Positions 1 to 9,039 of a stretch of DNA of 36,772 nt are shown here, piece by piece (positions within the stretch are counted from its first letter, which is position 1; the number at the start of each line of letters is the position of its first letter). The stretch is taken from contig SLLM01000294.1 of the NCBI GenBank assembly GCA_007134055.1, positions 1 through 36,772 of the forward strand, written 5' to 3'. Position numbers and translations under genes: made by a program. Origin of the DNA: Ectothiorhodospiraceae bacterium (GTDB lineage: Bacteria; Pseudomonadota; Gammaproteobacteria; Nitrococcales; Aquisalimonadaceae). The notes below the pieces were generated by a model that made no database searches, was not told where the DNA came from, and was given only the letters and a program-made list of their open reading frames with translations.

Positions 1-102
1 ACGCAGCGATGACCATGGTCCGTCTCCTGGAGGGGTACCGGCTTCCTCACCGGCCATAACTACAGACAGTACGTACCTCCCAGCCGGGTATGTTGACGCA
101 GA

Positions 103-972
103 TCAACCCTCAACACCCCCCAGGCCCCGGAACTCGGTCGACCCCTCGCGTTGCGTGATCGCCTCCTCGGCCTCCGGATTGAGCACCGTGATACTGATCC
201 GCCGGTTGATGGGATTGGTCGGGTTCTCCCGGTCGAACAGCACCCGATCCGCCAGCCCGACCACCTGGGCAATGCGGTCCTTCTCCACACCGCCGTCAAG
301 CAGGGCGCGGCGTGCGGCATTGGCACGGTCGGCAGAAAGCTCCCAGTTGTCGTACTCGGTGGTGCCTGCGAAGCCTACCGCGTCGGTGTGCCCGCTGATC
401 GCGATCCGGTTCGGCACAGCGTTCACCACCTCCCCAAGTTCCGCCAGGATGCGGGCTGCGTAACTACGCAGCGTCGCGCTGCCCAGATCGAACATCGGAC
501 GATTGCGCCGATCCACCAGCTGGATACGCAGTCCTTCCGGCGTGATGTCCAGCAGCAGCTGGTCCTTGAACGGCTCCAGTGCCTGGCTACGCTCGATGGC
601 GGCTTCCAGTTCCACCTGCAGGTTCTCCAATTGCTCTTTCTGCACCCTGCGCGCCTCGTCCAGAATGGAGGCGTCATCAGGCCGGATCGGAATTTCACCC
701 AGGTCCAAGGCAATCTCGGAGCCGCCCTCGAAATCGATCAGCGCCGGCGGCCCCCGCCCGTCCGGGCCCTGCACCATGGTGGGGTCACGGAAATAATCGG
801 CGATGCCGCGGCGCTGGGATTCATCCAGGGCCGTCACCAGCCACAACACCAGGAACATGGCGAACATCGCCGTCATGAAATCGGCCAGGGCCACCTTCCA
901 GGAGCCGCCATGAGCGCCGCCCTTGACCTTCCGGACGCGCTTGATGATGACTGGCTGGATTCTGTCTTCCAA
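103..972 (-). CDS. motB: Flagellar motor protein MotB (OmpA-like peptidoglycan-binding domain)
   Basis: 289 aa; N-terminal WKVALADFMTAMFAMFLVLWLV plug/TM segment with the conserved Asp; OmpA-like C-terminus (ISGHTDAVGF...NWELSADRANAARRALL...NRRISITVL); directly downstream of motA. Confidence 0.93.
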   Translation of the reverse strand: MEDRIQPVIIKRVRKVKGGAHGGSWKVALADFMTAMFAMFLVLWLVTALDESQRRGIADYFRDPTMVQGPDGRGPPALIDFEGGSEIALDLGEIPIRPDDASILDEARRVQKEQLENLQVELEAAIERSQALEPFKDQLLLDITPEGLRIQLVDRRNRPMFDLGSATLRSYAARILAELGEVVNAVPNRIAISGHTDAVGFAGTTEYDNWELSADRANAARRALLDGGVEKDRIAQVVGLADRVLFDRENPTNPINRRISITVLNPEAEEAITQREGSTEFRGLGGVEG

Positions 973-1088
973 GACTCCTCCCGGATGAATGCTTCGGGCG
1001 CCGAACCCTTCCGGCGCCTATCCCTGGTCGGCGCCCTGCTGGCAGGAAACCGGCATCCGGAAAGGGCGCGAACTCATGATTCACGACA

Positions 1089-1943
1089 CTAGTTCCGGTT
1101 CTTCACGAAATCTTCCAGCTCCTGGAAGCTGGGGCGCTCGGCCTCATACATGACCTTGCGCCCGAACTCGACTGCCAGCACGGGCTTGTATCCATTGAGG
1201 ATCGCGACGATCGTTACCTTGATGGTTTCCAGAAATTTCACCTTCTCCCGCGCATGGTGCTCCATCGCCACGGAAATCGGACCCACGAACGAATACCCGG
1301 AGAGAATTCCCAGGAACGTGCCGATCAACGCCACGGCCACCAGTTCGCCGATCACGCTCACCGGACCATCGATCTGCCCCATGGCGATCACGATCCCGAG
1401 AATCGCAGCGATGATCCCGAAGCCCGGAAGCGCATCGGCGATCCGGTTGATCGCGTGGGCGGGTTGCTCTTCCTCCTCCCGCAGGGCCTCCAGTTCCTGC
1501 TCCATGAGCGACTCCAGTTCGTGGGGGTTCATGCTCCCGCCCACCATGAGCCGCAGGTAGTCCAGAAGAAACTCCATGGCGTGGCGTTCGTTCCTGACCC
1601 GTGGGTATCGGTTGAACAGCTCGCTGTTGTCCGGATCGTCGATATCCGCCTCGATGGCGAGCAGGCCTTCGCGCTGGGCCTTGTAGAACAGCTCGTAGAG
1701 CATCGCCAGCAGATCCATGTACATGCGCTTGTCGTACGGGGACCCCCTGAACAGCAGCGGGAAGAAGCGCACCACGCGCCTGGTCACCTTCATCGGGTTG
1801 GCGATAAGGAAGGCTCCGGTGGCAGCGCCGGCGATGATCAACACCTCCAGCGGCTGCCACAGTACTGCCAGGTGGCCGCCGTGCAACGCATACCCCGTCA
1901 GGACGGAAGCGACCACCACCAGTACACCCAGCACGATCAGCAT
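1089..1943 (-). CDS. motA: Flagellar motor stator protein MotA
   Basis: 284 aa; N-terminal TM segments, PMKVTRR, LPGFGIIAAILGIVIAMGQIDGP, LVAVALIGTFLGILSGYSFVGPI; adjacent to motB. Confidence 0.95.
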   Translation of the reverse strand: MLIVLGVLVVVASVLTGYALHGGHLAVLWQPLEVLIIAGAATGAFLIANPMKVTRRVVRFFPLLFRGSPYDKRMYMDLLAMLYELFYKAQREGLLAIEADIDDPDNSELFNRYPRVRNERHAMEFLLDYLRLMVGGSMNPHELESLMEQELEALREEEEQPAHAINRIADALPGFGIIAAILGIVIAMGQIDGPVSVIGELVAVALIGTFLGILSGYSFVGPISVAMEHHAREKVKFLETIKVTIVAILNGYKPVLAVEFGRKVMYEAERPSFQELEDFVKNRN

Positions 1944-2006
1944 TGTTCAAGAACCCCTGCAGGCAGGACTCGACCGGAACCATGTCCACATGGCCTCCGG
2001 AAGGGT

Positions 2007-2033
2007 GTGTCGGCATACCCGCTGATAACTCAA
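2007..2033 (-). promoter_or_regulatory. Candidate FliA (sigma28) promoter of motAB: TTGAGTTA-N11-GCCGACAC
   Basis: Minus-strand match to TAAAGTTT-N11-GCCGATAA with correct spacing (11 of 16 positions), about 64 bp upstream of the motA start. Confidence 0.45.
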
Positions 2034-2153
2034 GCCCGGAGAGCGACTGCATGTGGCCACCCATGGTAGAGAACGACACCCCCGACGGATGGGAACGCCG
2101 TCGCAATCCGGGAAAGCATCCGCACTCTCGGGCGGGCGGACCCTTGCCGGTAA

Positions 2154-2169
2154 TGTGACCCCGGTCACA
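2154..2169. promoter_or_regulatory. CRP/Vfr-like palindrome TGTGACCCCGGTCACA
   Basis: Exact TGTGA-N6-TCACA, between divergent motA and the HDOD gene. Confidence 0.45.
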
Positions 2170-2296
2170 TCCATTGCTTCACATTTTCCGGGCCTCGGCT
2201 CATGCTAGACAGTGCAACCCCGAAGCGGCGGGCCGCAGGCAGCGGGTATTCATGGGAGGGGGAGGTAACCGCCGCTGGTGAGCGACGACGCCACCG

Positions 2297-3907
2297 GTGC
2301 CGGGAGCTGCATACACACCAGACGACAATGTGCCTGTAGCGGGACACCGTCGAAGCAGCCTTTCGCGCGCGCCGACCCCGGTGCCCCCCGGGAATACCTG
2401 CACCAAGGGCGAGCAAGCGGTGGAAGCACGAACCGGAGCCAAGACCACGGGACCAGCGCGTCGCCTGGAGGACTGGGTCAGGCGCCTGTGCCGCAACGAG
2501 TTACCCATCCTCGCCGCAAGCCGATATGCCTGCGAAGAGCTTGCAGCGGCGCAGGATGCCGGAGTCAGGGATGTGGCGCGGATCGCCTATCGTGATCCCG
2601 CGCTCGCCATCAATCTCCTCCACACGGCCAACCGCCTTCGCCACCTGCACCTGGACACCCGGACCGTCTCTGTCGAGCAGGCCATCATGATGCTGGGCCT
2701 CGAGCGGGTGCAGGTACTGGTGGCCGGCTATGCCACGGCCCAGGGCACCCTGGCGGAAGAAGCTCTGGAGGGGTACCTGACGACATGCAGCCACGCTTTT
2801 CATACCGCCATCCAGGCCAGAGGGTGGGCGGAACGACGCCAGGACATCCTCCCATCCGAGGTTGCCACCGCCGCACTGGTACGCTGCGTCGGGGACCTTG
2901 CCATGTGGCAGGCACTACCCCTGCACATGCAGGAAGCCCGGGAACTCGGGGGGGATCTGCCACAGGCAACGCAGCAAGCCCAGTACATCGTGCTGGGCGT
3001 CACCATGGGCGAGTTGAGTGCCGGCCTCGTTCGCCATTGCCGCCTTCCCCTGCTGGTGCTCGAGCACCTGATTCCGGACAAGGTCACCGGCCGGCGCACC
3101 CTCGGCCTGGCCCTGGCCGCGTACCTCTCCCAGCTGGGAACGCTTGGCTGGCGCCACCGGGCCATGGAGAACGTCCTGGCCACGGTCAGCAGTTACCTGG
3201 GAATGGAGCCGGACGTTGCCATCGAGCATATCCGGGACACGGTTCTCCTGGCGATGAAGGAATGCCCCGACGAGTTGCCGCGCCCCTGGGAGGGGCTGCT
3301 GCAGGATCCCGAAGCCGATGCTGCAACCACCAGCCCCGGGCGGGACTTCTGTATCGTTCCCCGGCCCACCATTGCGAAGGCGCTGCTGAGGCGCTGCGTC
3401 GCCGGCCACAACCGGCGCACACTGGCGGAACTCCGACTCAAGCACAGACGGGTGGAAGACCTGGATGTACCCCTGAGTCTGGCGCTGCGATGCCTGCACC
3501 ATGGCCACGGCCTGTCCCGGGCGATCTTCCTGCGGCTCAGCCGCGACAGGGATTTCTGCGTGCCCTACATGGCCCTTGGCTGCGAGGGGGACCCCCACCT
3601 TCCGGATCTGCGCCTCTCCACGCTGCCGCGTTCCGGCCTGTTCCGCTATCTGCACGCACCGAAACCAGAATGGCTGGACGGGGTCGCCATGAACGAGCTT
3701 CGGCGTGACCTGCCGCCGCGCGGCCGCCAGCTTTTTTTCTCCGCCTCATCGTTTCTCGCCGCCATCCACGCCGGTGACGAGCTTCTGGGTCTGCTGTACG
3801 CGGATCGTCTACCGGAGTATTGCAGGCTGGATCGCGCCACATTTGCCGGCTTCCTCGCCGTTGCCGAGGCACTGGAGCAGGGCCTGGAGCAGGCGCACCG
3901 AAGCTGA
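2297..3907 (+). CDS. HDOD domain-containing protein (start uncertain; GTG near 2420 also possible)
   Basis: LPILAASRYACEELAAAQDAGVRDVARIAYRDPALAINLLHTANRL...VSVEQAIMMLGLERVQVLV is an HDOD signature; long open frame. Confidence 0.75.
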   Translation: MPGAAYTPDDNVPVAGHRRSSLSRAPTPVPPGNTCTKGEQAVEARTGAKTTGPARRLEDWVRRLCRNELPILAASRYACEELAAAQDAGVRDVARIAYRDPALAINLLHTANRLRHLHLDTRTVSVEQAIMMLGLERVQVLVAGYATAQGTLAEEALEGYLTTCSHAFHTAIQARGWAERRQDILPSEVATAALVRCVGDLAMWQALPLHMQEARELGGDLPQATQQAQYIVLGVTMGELSAGLVRHCRLPLLVLEHLIPDKVTGRRTLGLALAAYLSQLGTLGWRHRAMENVLATVSSYLGMEPDVAIEHIRDTVLLAMKECPDELPRPWEGLLQDPEADAATTSPGRDFCIVPRPTIAKALLRRCVAGHNRRTLAELRLKHRRVEDLDVPLSLALRCLHHGHGLSRAIFLRLSRDRDFCVPYMALGCEGDPHLPDLRLSTLPRSGLFRYLHAPKPEWLDGVAMNELRRDLPPRGRQLFFSASSFLAAIHAGDELLGLLYADRLPEYCRLDRATFAGFLAVAEALEQGLEQAHRS

Positions 3908-3914
3908 ACCAGCT

Positions 3915-3958
3915 GCCGTGGACACTCTCGGGCGGCCCCCGACGGGGGCTACCACGGC
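3915..3958. terminator. Nested hairpin between convergent HDOD gene and tsaB (possible bidirectional terminator)
   Basis: Outer arms GCCGTGG/CCACGGC enclose inner stem GCCCCC-GAC-GGGGGC; no U tract. Confidence 0.35.
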
Positions 3959-3997
3959 GCTCAACCATCCGCCCGGCCGCGCAGCCAATCGGGCAAC

Positions 3998-4681
3998 TCA
4001 GACGACCCGGTTCCGTATGTACGCGGGAGCCAGGTCCATGGCACTCTTCGATTCACCGCGGCGGTAAGCCTCCCGTGCCGGTGCCACCATATCCCGTGCC
4101 TCGGGAAGCGCGTCCTCCTCGATCCGCTCCGGCGCGCGCGGTACAGCCGCTCCGATTGCATCCCCATGAACGGCCCAGCCAGGTCCCGTCGCGGCGTACG
4201 CTCGCCACGCTGCCGGAACGGTAGCCTGCTCCGGTGGAAGGACCCGATCCGGAATGGTCGTTACCATCAACCCGGATTCGGGATCGAGCTCGTATACCCC
4301 CCAGTAGACTTCCCCCATACGGGCATCCAGAGCCACGCAGACCCGTGTGGTACCCAGGCGTCTGCGGCATCCCTGGGCAAGCACCGCCAGCGTGGACAGA
4401 CCCACCACGGGAACCCCAAGGGCCAGGGCCAGACCCTGCGCGAGCCCTACGCTGATACGCACCCCGGTGAACGCTCCCGGACCATGGCCAGTGGCGATGA
4501 GTCCGATATCCCGCCGCCCCACTCCCGCCTCCGTCAGCACCGCCTCCACCATCGGCAGTGCCAACCCGGCATGGCCGCGTGGCGCGACCTGATGCCTCTG
4601 CACGACCCATTCACCGTGACCGACCGCCACGGTACAGGCATGCGTAGAGGCATCGACGGCGAGAATCAGTGGTTCATTCAC
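3998..4681 (-). CDS. tsaB: tRNA threonylcarbamoyladenosine biosynthesis protein TsaB
   Basis: ILAVDASTHACTVAV...GLIATGHGPGAFTGVRISVGLAQGLALALGVPVVGLSTLAVLAQ is typical of TsaB/YeaZ; start overlaps the upstream MFS stop by 4 nt. Confidence 0.92.
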   Translation of the reverse strand: MNEPLILAVDASTHACTVAVGHGEWVVQRHQVAPRGHAGLALPMVEAVLTEAGVGRRDIGLIATGHGPGAFTGVRISVGLAQGLALALGVPVVGLSTLAVLAQGCRRRLGTTRVCVALDARMGEVYWGVYELDPESGLMVTTIPDRVLPPEQATVPAAWRAYAATGPGWAVHGDAIGAAVPRAPERIEEDALPEARDMVAPAREAYRRGESKSAMDLAPAYIRNRVV

Positions 4682-5988
4682 CCAGTCTGCTCCGGACCCC
4701 GGACGATGGGCGGATGCTGTTCGGTATCGCCCGAAAAATCGAACTCCAGCTGCGGGTCCTCGACGTCTACCTGCAGCCCTACGGAGTACTGCGTGGCGGT
4801 CATGGTCTGCGGAGCCGCCCGATACGCGCCCTGCGCATCAACCGGAAGCGCCTCGCCGACGCGGCTACGGTACCAGCCAAACATGGCGATCGTCACGGCA
4901 ACAATGGCGAAGCCGAGAAACAGGCCCTGCGGGCCCACCAGTCCCATGATCCGGGCCAGGAGGATCGGCCCGACAATCATGCCCATACCATGGGTAAGCA
5001 GCATCGTGGCGCTGGCGGGCACCCGTTCATCCGGCTGCATGAAGTCGTGGGCAAGCGCCAGCGCCAGGGCATAAACGGTGAAGTTCAGCCCGCCCCAGAT
5101 CACCGCAAGGCCAACCACGAACCATATCCCCAGGGGGTAGGCCATGGCCACCGCCACGCTGACCATTGCCACCAGGCTGGTGACGACCATGATCACGCGA
5201 CGCCGGTCATAACGGTCGGACAACCGCCCGATCACGTACTGCAGGAACAATCCACCAAGGATGGTCGCACCCATGAACTTCGCCACCTGGGTGATGGAGA
5301 ATCCGACCGCCACCGCGAATACCGGACCGAGGGCAAAGAAGGCACCGTTCGTCAGTCCGGATGCAAACGCCGTCACCGTTGCCAGCGGCGATATGCCGTA
5401 GAGGCGACGCAGGCTCACCCGCCGGGTCGGCTGGAGTTCCGGCGATGTCGCGCGGGTCAGCGCCACCGGCACCAGGGCCGCCGCCATCAGGATCGCTGCA
5501 AGACTGAACAGCTGGTAGTCCGTCACATCCCACACATTGAGGAGAAACTGGCCACTGCCCAGCGACACCGAGGTCACGATGATGTAGATACTCAGTACCC
5601 GACCCCGGTACTCGCGTGGGGTTCTGTCGTTCAGCCAGCTCTCGGTCACCATATAGATGCCCGCCAGAGAGAAACCGAACAGGATACGCATGCCCGCCCA
5701 CAGCCACGGATCGACCAGCAGGCCATGAACCAGGGCGGCGCAGCAGGCGATCGCCGAGAACGCCGCGAAGCAGCGGATATGCCCCACCTTCTGTATGACC
5801 GGGGCGCAAACCAGCGTCGCCACCACGAACCCCACGGAATAACACGCCATCACGAGGCCGATGGTCTCCGAGCGGAAACCCTCCACACCCATCCGCACGG
5901 ACAGCAACGTACCGAGCAAACCGCCCCCCAGGAGCAATATGCCCATGGAAACGAACAGGGTGGCAAGCGAGGCAAGGGTTCGCGTCAT
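4678..5988 (-). CDS. MFS transporter (YcaD-like)
   Basis: 436 aa, about 12 hydrophobic segments, MFS loop motif VIGRLSDRYDRRRVIMV. Confidence 0.8.
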   Translation of the reverse strand: MTRTLASLATLFVSMGILLLGGGLLGTLLSVRMGVEGFRSETIGLVMACYSVGFVVATLVCAPVIQKVGHIRCFAAFSAIACCAALVHGLLVDPWLWAGMRILFGFSLAGIYMVTESWLNDRTPREYRGRVLSIYIIVTSVSLGSGQFLLNVWDVTDYQLFSLAAILMAAALVPVALTRATSPELQPTRRVSLRRLYGISPLATVTAFASGLTNGAFFALGPVFAVAVGFSITQVAKFMGATILGGLFLQYVIGRLSDRYDRRRVIMVVTSLVAMVSVAVAMAYPLGIWFVVGLAVIWGGLNFTVYALALALAHDFMQPDERVPASATMLLTHGMGMIVGPILLARIMGLVGPQGLFLGFAIVAVTIAMFGWYRSRVGEALPVDAQGAYRAAPQTMTATQYSVGLQVDVEDPQLEFDFSGDTEQHPPIVRGPEQTG

Positions 5989-6137
5989 CCGGCGTCCATG
6001 GTCCAGCCTACGGTTCCAGCGGGTTCCTCCCGTGTGGACGCATGGTCGCTCTGCGCGCGTGCGCCGTCAACGCCACGGCGTCGACCGCTAACCCGCACGC
6101 GGGCAGCCATGGAATCGCCCACATCCGCCAGGAAACT

Positions 6138-6166
6138 TGATTTCTTGTGCCCCGGATGATTAAATA
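6138..6166 (+). promoter_or_regulatory. Candidate sigma70 promoter upstream of ectA (TTGATT-N17-TAAATA)
   Basis: Hexamers with 17-bp spacing, about 220 bp upstream of ectA. Confidence 0.35.
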
Positions 6167-6328
6167 CTGCGCCGATTTACCCTCAGGAGGAAACGGCTTA
6201 GGCCTGCTGCATGCCACATCCCGCGATCCACCGGATGCTCCCCCTGCAATCGGCACTCTCGTTGCCGTACGGGGCCTGACACTCGCCTCCATGCACCCCC
6301 GATGAACCATCCGCAACGCACTTTATCT

Positions 6329-6334
6329 TATAAT
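6329..6334 (+). promoter_or_regulatory. Consensus -10 TATAAT close to ectA without a recognisable -35
   Basis: CTTATAATCGGG, 53 bp before the ectA ATG; the -35 window (ACCATC) does not match. Confidence 0.35.
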
Positions 6335-6386
6335 CGGGCAATGAAGTTCCGGCGGCGGTAACACTTTCCGGACCAGGATCAAGCGA

Positions 6387-6917
6387 ATGACGGACCAGCC
6401 AAACAGCTCCACCCCCACCTTCCGTACGACCACGACCGACGATGGAGGCGCAATCTGGCGTCTGGTCCGGGATTCCGGGGTACTCGACGTAAATTCCGCC
6501 TACATGTACCTGCTGCTGGCGAAGGACTTCGCCGACACCTGCGTGGTCGCCGAGGATGGCGATGAACTGCTGGGTTTCGTCACAGGCTACCGTCCGCCGC
6601 AGCGACCGGAGTCGATTTTCCTGTGGCAGGTGGGAGTCTCCGCCGCCGCACGGGGCCGAGGCCTCGGGAAAAGCCTGCTGGCGGCATTCCTCCGCACGCC
6701 AGGCGCCCGCGGCGCGCGGCTCCTGGAGACCACCATCTCCCCCTCCAACGACGCCTCCAGGGCGCTGTTCACGGCGGTAGCCCGCGATCTGGGAGCCAGC
6801 ATCGACCTGACCGAAGGTTTCCGCGCAGACCACTTTCCCGAGGGAGGACACGAGGCCGAGGAACTCTATCGAATCGGTCCGATCGATCCGCCCCGTCTCA
6901 GTCAGCTTGACTACTGA
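6387..6917 (+). CDS. ectA: L-2,4-diaminobutyrate acetyltransferase EctA
   Basis: GNAT fold; IWRLVRDSGVLDVNSAYMYLLLAKDFADTCVVAEDGDELLGFVTGYRPPQRPESIFLWQVGVSAAARGRGLG; immediately upstream of ectB. Confidence 0.96.
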   Translation: MTDQPNSSTPTFRTTTTDDGGAIWRLVRDSGVLDVNSAYMYLLLAKDFADTCVVAEDGDELLGFVTGYRPPQRPESIFLWQVGVSAAARGRGLGKSLLAAFLRTPGARGARLLETTISPSNDASRALFTAVARDLGASIDLTEGFRADHFPEGGHEAEELYRIGPIDPPRLSQLDY

Positions 6918-6932
6918 AGAGGTAATCAGACC

Positions 6933-8231
6933 ATGACGTCCGACCAGATGAAGTCAATCACCGAACACGAGAGCGAGGTGCGCAGCTACGTGCGCAACTT
7001 CCCCGCGGTATTCGAGAAGGCCCGGGGATCCTGGCTCTACGACACTGACGGCAATGCCTACCTGGACTTCTTTGCCGGAGCCAGCGTGCTCAACTACGGG
7101 CACAACCATCCCGAACTCAAACAGCTCCTCCTCGACTATGTCGCCGGCGACAATATTACCCACAGTCTCGACATGGCAACGGTAGCCCGGGCGGAATTCC
7201 TGGAAACCTTCCACCGCCTGATCCTCGAGCCACGTAACATGGATTACAAGGTCCAGTTCCCGGGGCCGGCCGGCAACAATGCGGTGGAGGCGGCACTCAA
7301 GATCGCCCGCAAGGTGAAGGAGCGGGAGAAGATCATGTCCTTCACCAACGCCTTCCACGGCATGACCCTCGGAGCGCTCTCGATCACCGGTAACTCCTTC
7401 AAGCGCCAGGGCGCCGGCCTGCCCCTGACCCACAGCGACTCCATGCCCTACTGCGACTATTTCGGGCCGGCGCACAACACCATCGAGTACATCGACCGAA
7501 TGCTGGAGGACTCCGGCTCCGGCATGGACCTGCCCGCAGCCGCTGTCGTGGAGACAGTCCAGGCCGAGGGTGGCGTCAAGGTCGCCACCGATGACTGGCT
7601 GCGCGGCCTGGAAGCGGTCTGCCGCAAGTACGACATTATGCTGATTGTCGATGACATCCAGACCGGAAACGGCCGCTGTGGCCGCTTCTTCAGCTTCGAG
7701 GAAGCTGGCATCAAGCCCGACGTCGTCACAGTATCGAAATCGGTCAGCGGCTACGGACTGCCGATGGCTCTGACCCTGGTCAAGCCGGAATACGACGTCT
7801 GGGAGCCGGGGGAACACAATGGCACGTTCCGCGGCAACAACATGGCGTTCGTTACGGCAAAGCGCACGATCGAGCTGTTCTGGTCCGACGATTCGCTGGA
7901 GCGCGACATCGCCCGGCGCACCCGCATCACCGAGGAGGCGCTGGAGGAAATCTGCCGCAAGTATCCGGAAGCGGAAGGCACTGTCCGGGGACGCGGCCTG
8001 ATGCAGGCCATCGAGTTCGGCAACAAGGACCTTGCCGGCAAGGTCTCCCAAATCGCGTTCCGCAACCGGCTGATCATCGAAACCGCCGGTCCCGACGACG
8101 AGGTGCTGAAGCTGCTTCCTCCGCTGACGACATCCGACGACGATCTGCGCAAGGGCCTCGAAATCATCGACAAGAGCCTGGCGAGCGCGCTCCAGGATCT
8201 GGGCATTACCAGAAAGGCGGCCAGCGAGTAA
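6933..8231 (+). CDS. ectB: Diaminobutyrate-2-oxoglutarate transaminase EctB
   Basis: Class III aminotransferase; ESEVRSYVRNFPAVFEKARGSWLYD, IVDDIQTGNGRCGRFFSFE, VTVSKSVSGYGLPMALTL; RBS AGAGGT. Confidence 0.97.
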   Translation: MTSDQMKSITEHESEVRSYVRNFPAVFEKARGSWLYDTDGNAYLDFFAGASVLNYGHNHPELKQLLLDYVAGDNITHSLDMATVARAEFLETFHRLILEPRNMDYKVQFPGPAGNNAVEAALKIARKVKEREKIMSFTNAFHGMTLGALSITGNSFKRQGAGLPLTHSDSMPYCDYFGPAHNTIEYIDRMLEDSGSGMDLPAAAVVETVQAEGGVKVATDDWLRGLEAVCRKYDIMLIVDDIQTGNGRCGRFFSFEEAGIKPDVVTVSKSVSGYGLPMALTLVKPEYDVWEPGEHNGTFRGNNMAFVTAKRTIELFWSDDSLERDIARRTRITEEALEEICRKYPEAEGTVRGRGLMQAIEFGNKDLAGKVSQIAFRNRLIIETAGPDDEVLKLLPPLTTSDDDLRKGLEIIDKSLASALQDLGITRKAASE

Positions 8232-8243
8232 GATGGTTTGTCA

Positions 8244-8277
8244 GGGGCCGTGACCCCCGGGGGCGGCTCACGGCCCC
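8244..8277 (+). other. Intercistronic hairpin between ectB and ectC
   Basis: Perfect 10-bp arms GGGGCCGTGA/TCACGGCCCC, no U tract; loop contains CCCCCGGGGG. Confidence 0.6.
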
Positions 8278-8333
8278 GGGGGTATTTCCGCGCAACCGGG
8301 ATGCCAACACAAACCGCAAGATCAGGAGCAGGC

Positions 8334-8723
8334 ATGAAGATTGTCGACGTCAAGGACATCATCGGAACCGAACGCGAGGTGGAAGGCAAGGGCTGGGTCA
8401 GCCGGCGCCTGCTACTGAAACAGGATGGCATGGGATTTTCCTTCCACGAGACGATCATCCCGGCGGGGGGGGAACTCCACATGTGGTACAAGTACCATCT
8501 GGAAGCAGTCTACTGCGTCGGGGGCAACGGCAGCATCGAGGATCTGGCGACCGGCGAAGTACACCAGATCCACGACGGTGTGCTCTACGCCCTCGACAAG
8601 CACGACCGGCACATCCTGCGAGGTGGCACCGAGGACATGCGGCTGATCTGTGCCTTCAATCCGCCGGTAACCGGGCGGGAAACCCACGATGCGGACGGTG
8701 CCTACGAACTGGTGGAAGACTAG
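8334..8723 (+). CDS. ectC: L-ectoine synthase EctC
   Basis: [87 protein letters not shown]. Confidence 0.97.
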   Translation: MKIVDVKDIIGTEREVEGKGWVSRRLLLKQDGMGFSFHETIIPAGGELHMWYKYHLEAVYCVGGNGSIEDLATGEVHQIHDGVLYALDKHDRHILRGGTEDMRLICAFNPPVTGRETHDADGAYELVED

Positions 8724-8741
8724 GCCTGCCCCGATACCGTG

Positions 8742-8766
8742 CCGGAGGCGCGTTTCCCGCCTCCGG
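8742..8766 (+). terminator. Hairpin just downstream of ectC (possible terminator)
   Basis: Perfect 9-bp arms CCGGAGGCG/CGCCTCCGG with a 7-nt loop, 19 nt after the stop; no clear U tract. Confidence 0.45.
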
Positions 8767-8995
8767 ACACTCCTGATACTCCCCTTGAACCCGGAACAGG
8801 ACATCCCCATACCCTCCCACTGGGGAAGGCCGGTTCCGGACCGGACACACCGACCCCACATCACTTGCGTTACCGGCGCGCTCGCTGGCGGCGCACAGCA
8901 ACGGCAGACGTGCTCTCATGCGCTATCGAGACGACCGGTAACCCTGAACCGGCGAATCGAGCCCGGACAACCGAACCGCGGGTAGTGAATCTTGC

Positions 8996-9039
8996 GCACA
9001 GGCGGGGAAGCCCGTCTGTGCGGCGTGCTGAAGCACGCC
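8996..9039 (+). promoter_or_regulatory. Two abutting hairpins in the ectD upstream region
   Basis: Stem 1 8996-9006/9011-9021 (11 bp with one G-U, loop GAAG); stem 2 9022-9028/9033-9039 (GGCGTGC/GCACGCC, loop TGAA); no nucleotides between them. Confidence 0.55.

Noticed and set aside
151-1092. Long plus-strand ORF opposite motB
   Set aside because: Antisense shadow ORF from high GC; the minus strand is clearly MotB and the product matches no family I recognise
1144-2106. 320-aa minus-strand ORF overlapping motA in another frame
   Set aside because: Low-complexity Arg/Gly/Pro-rich translation; motA is the real frame
4669-6159. 496-aa plus-strand ORF opposite the MFS gene
   Set aside because: His/Arg/Gln-rich antisense artefact; the opposite strand encodes a clear 12-TM transporter
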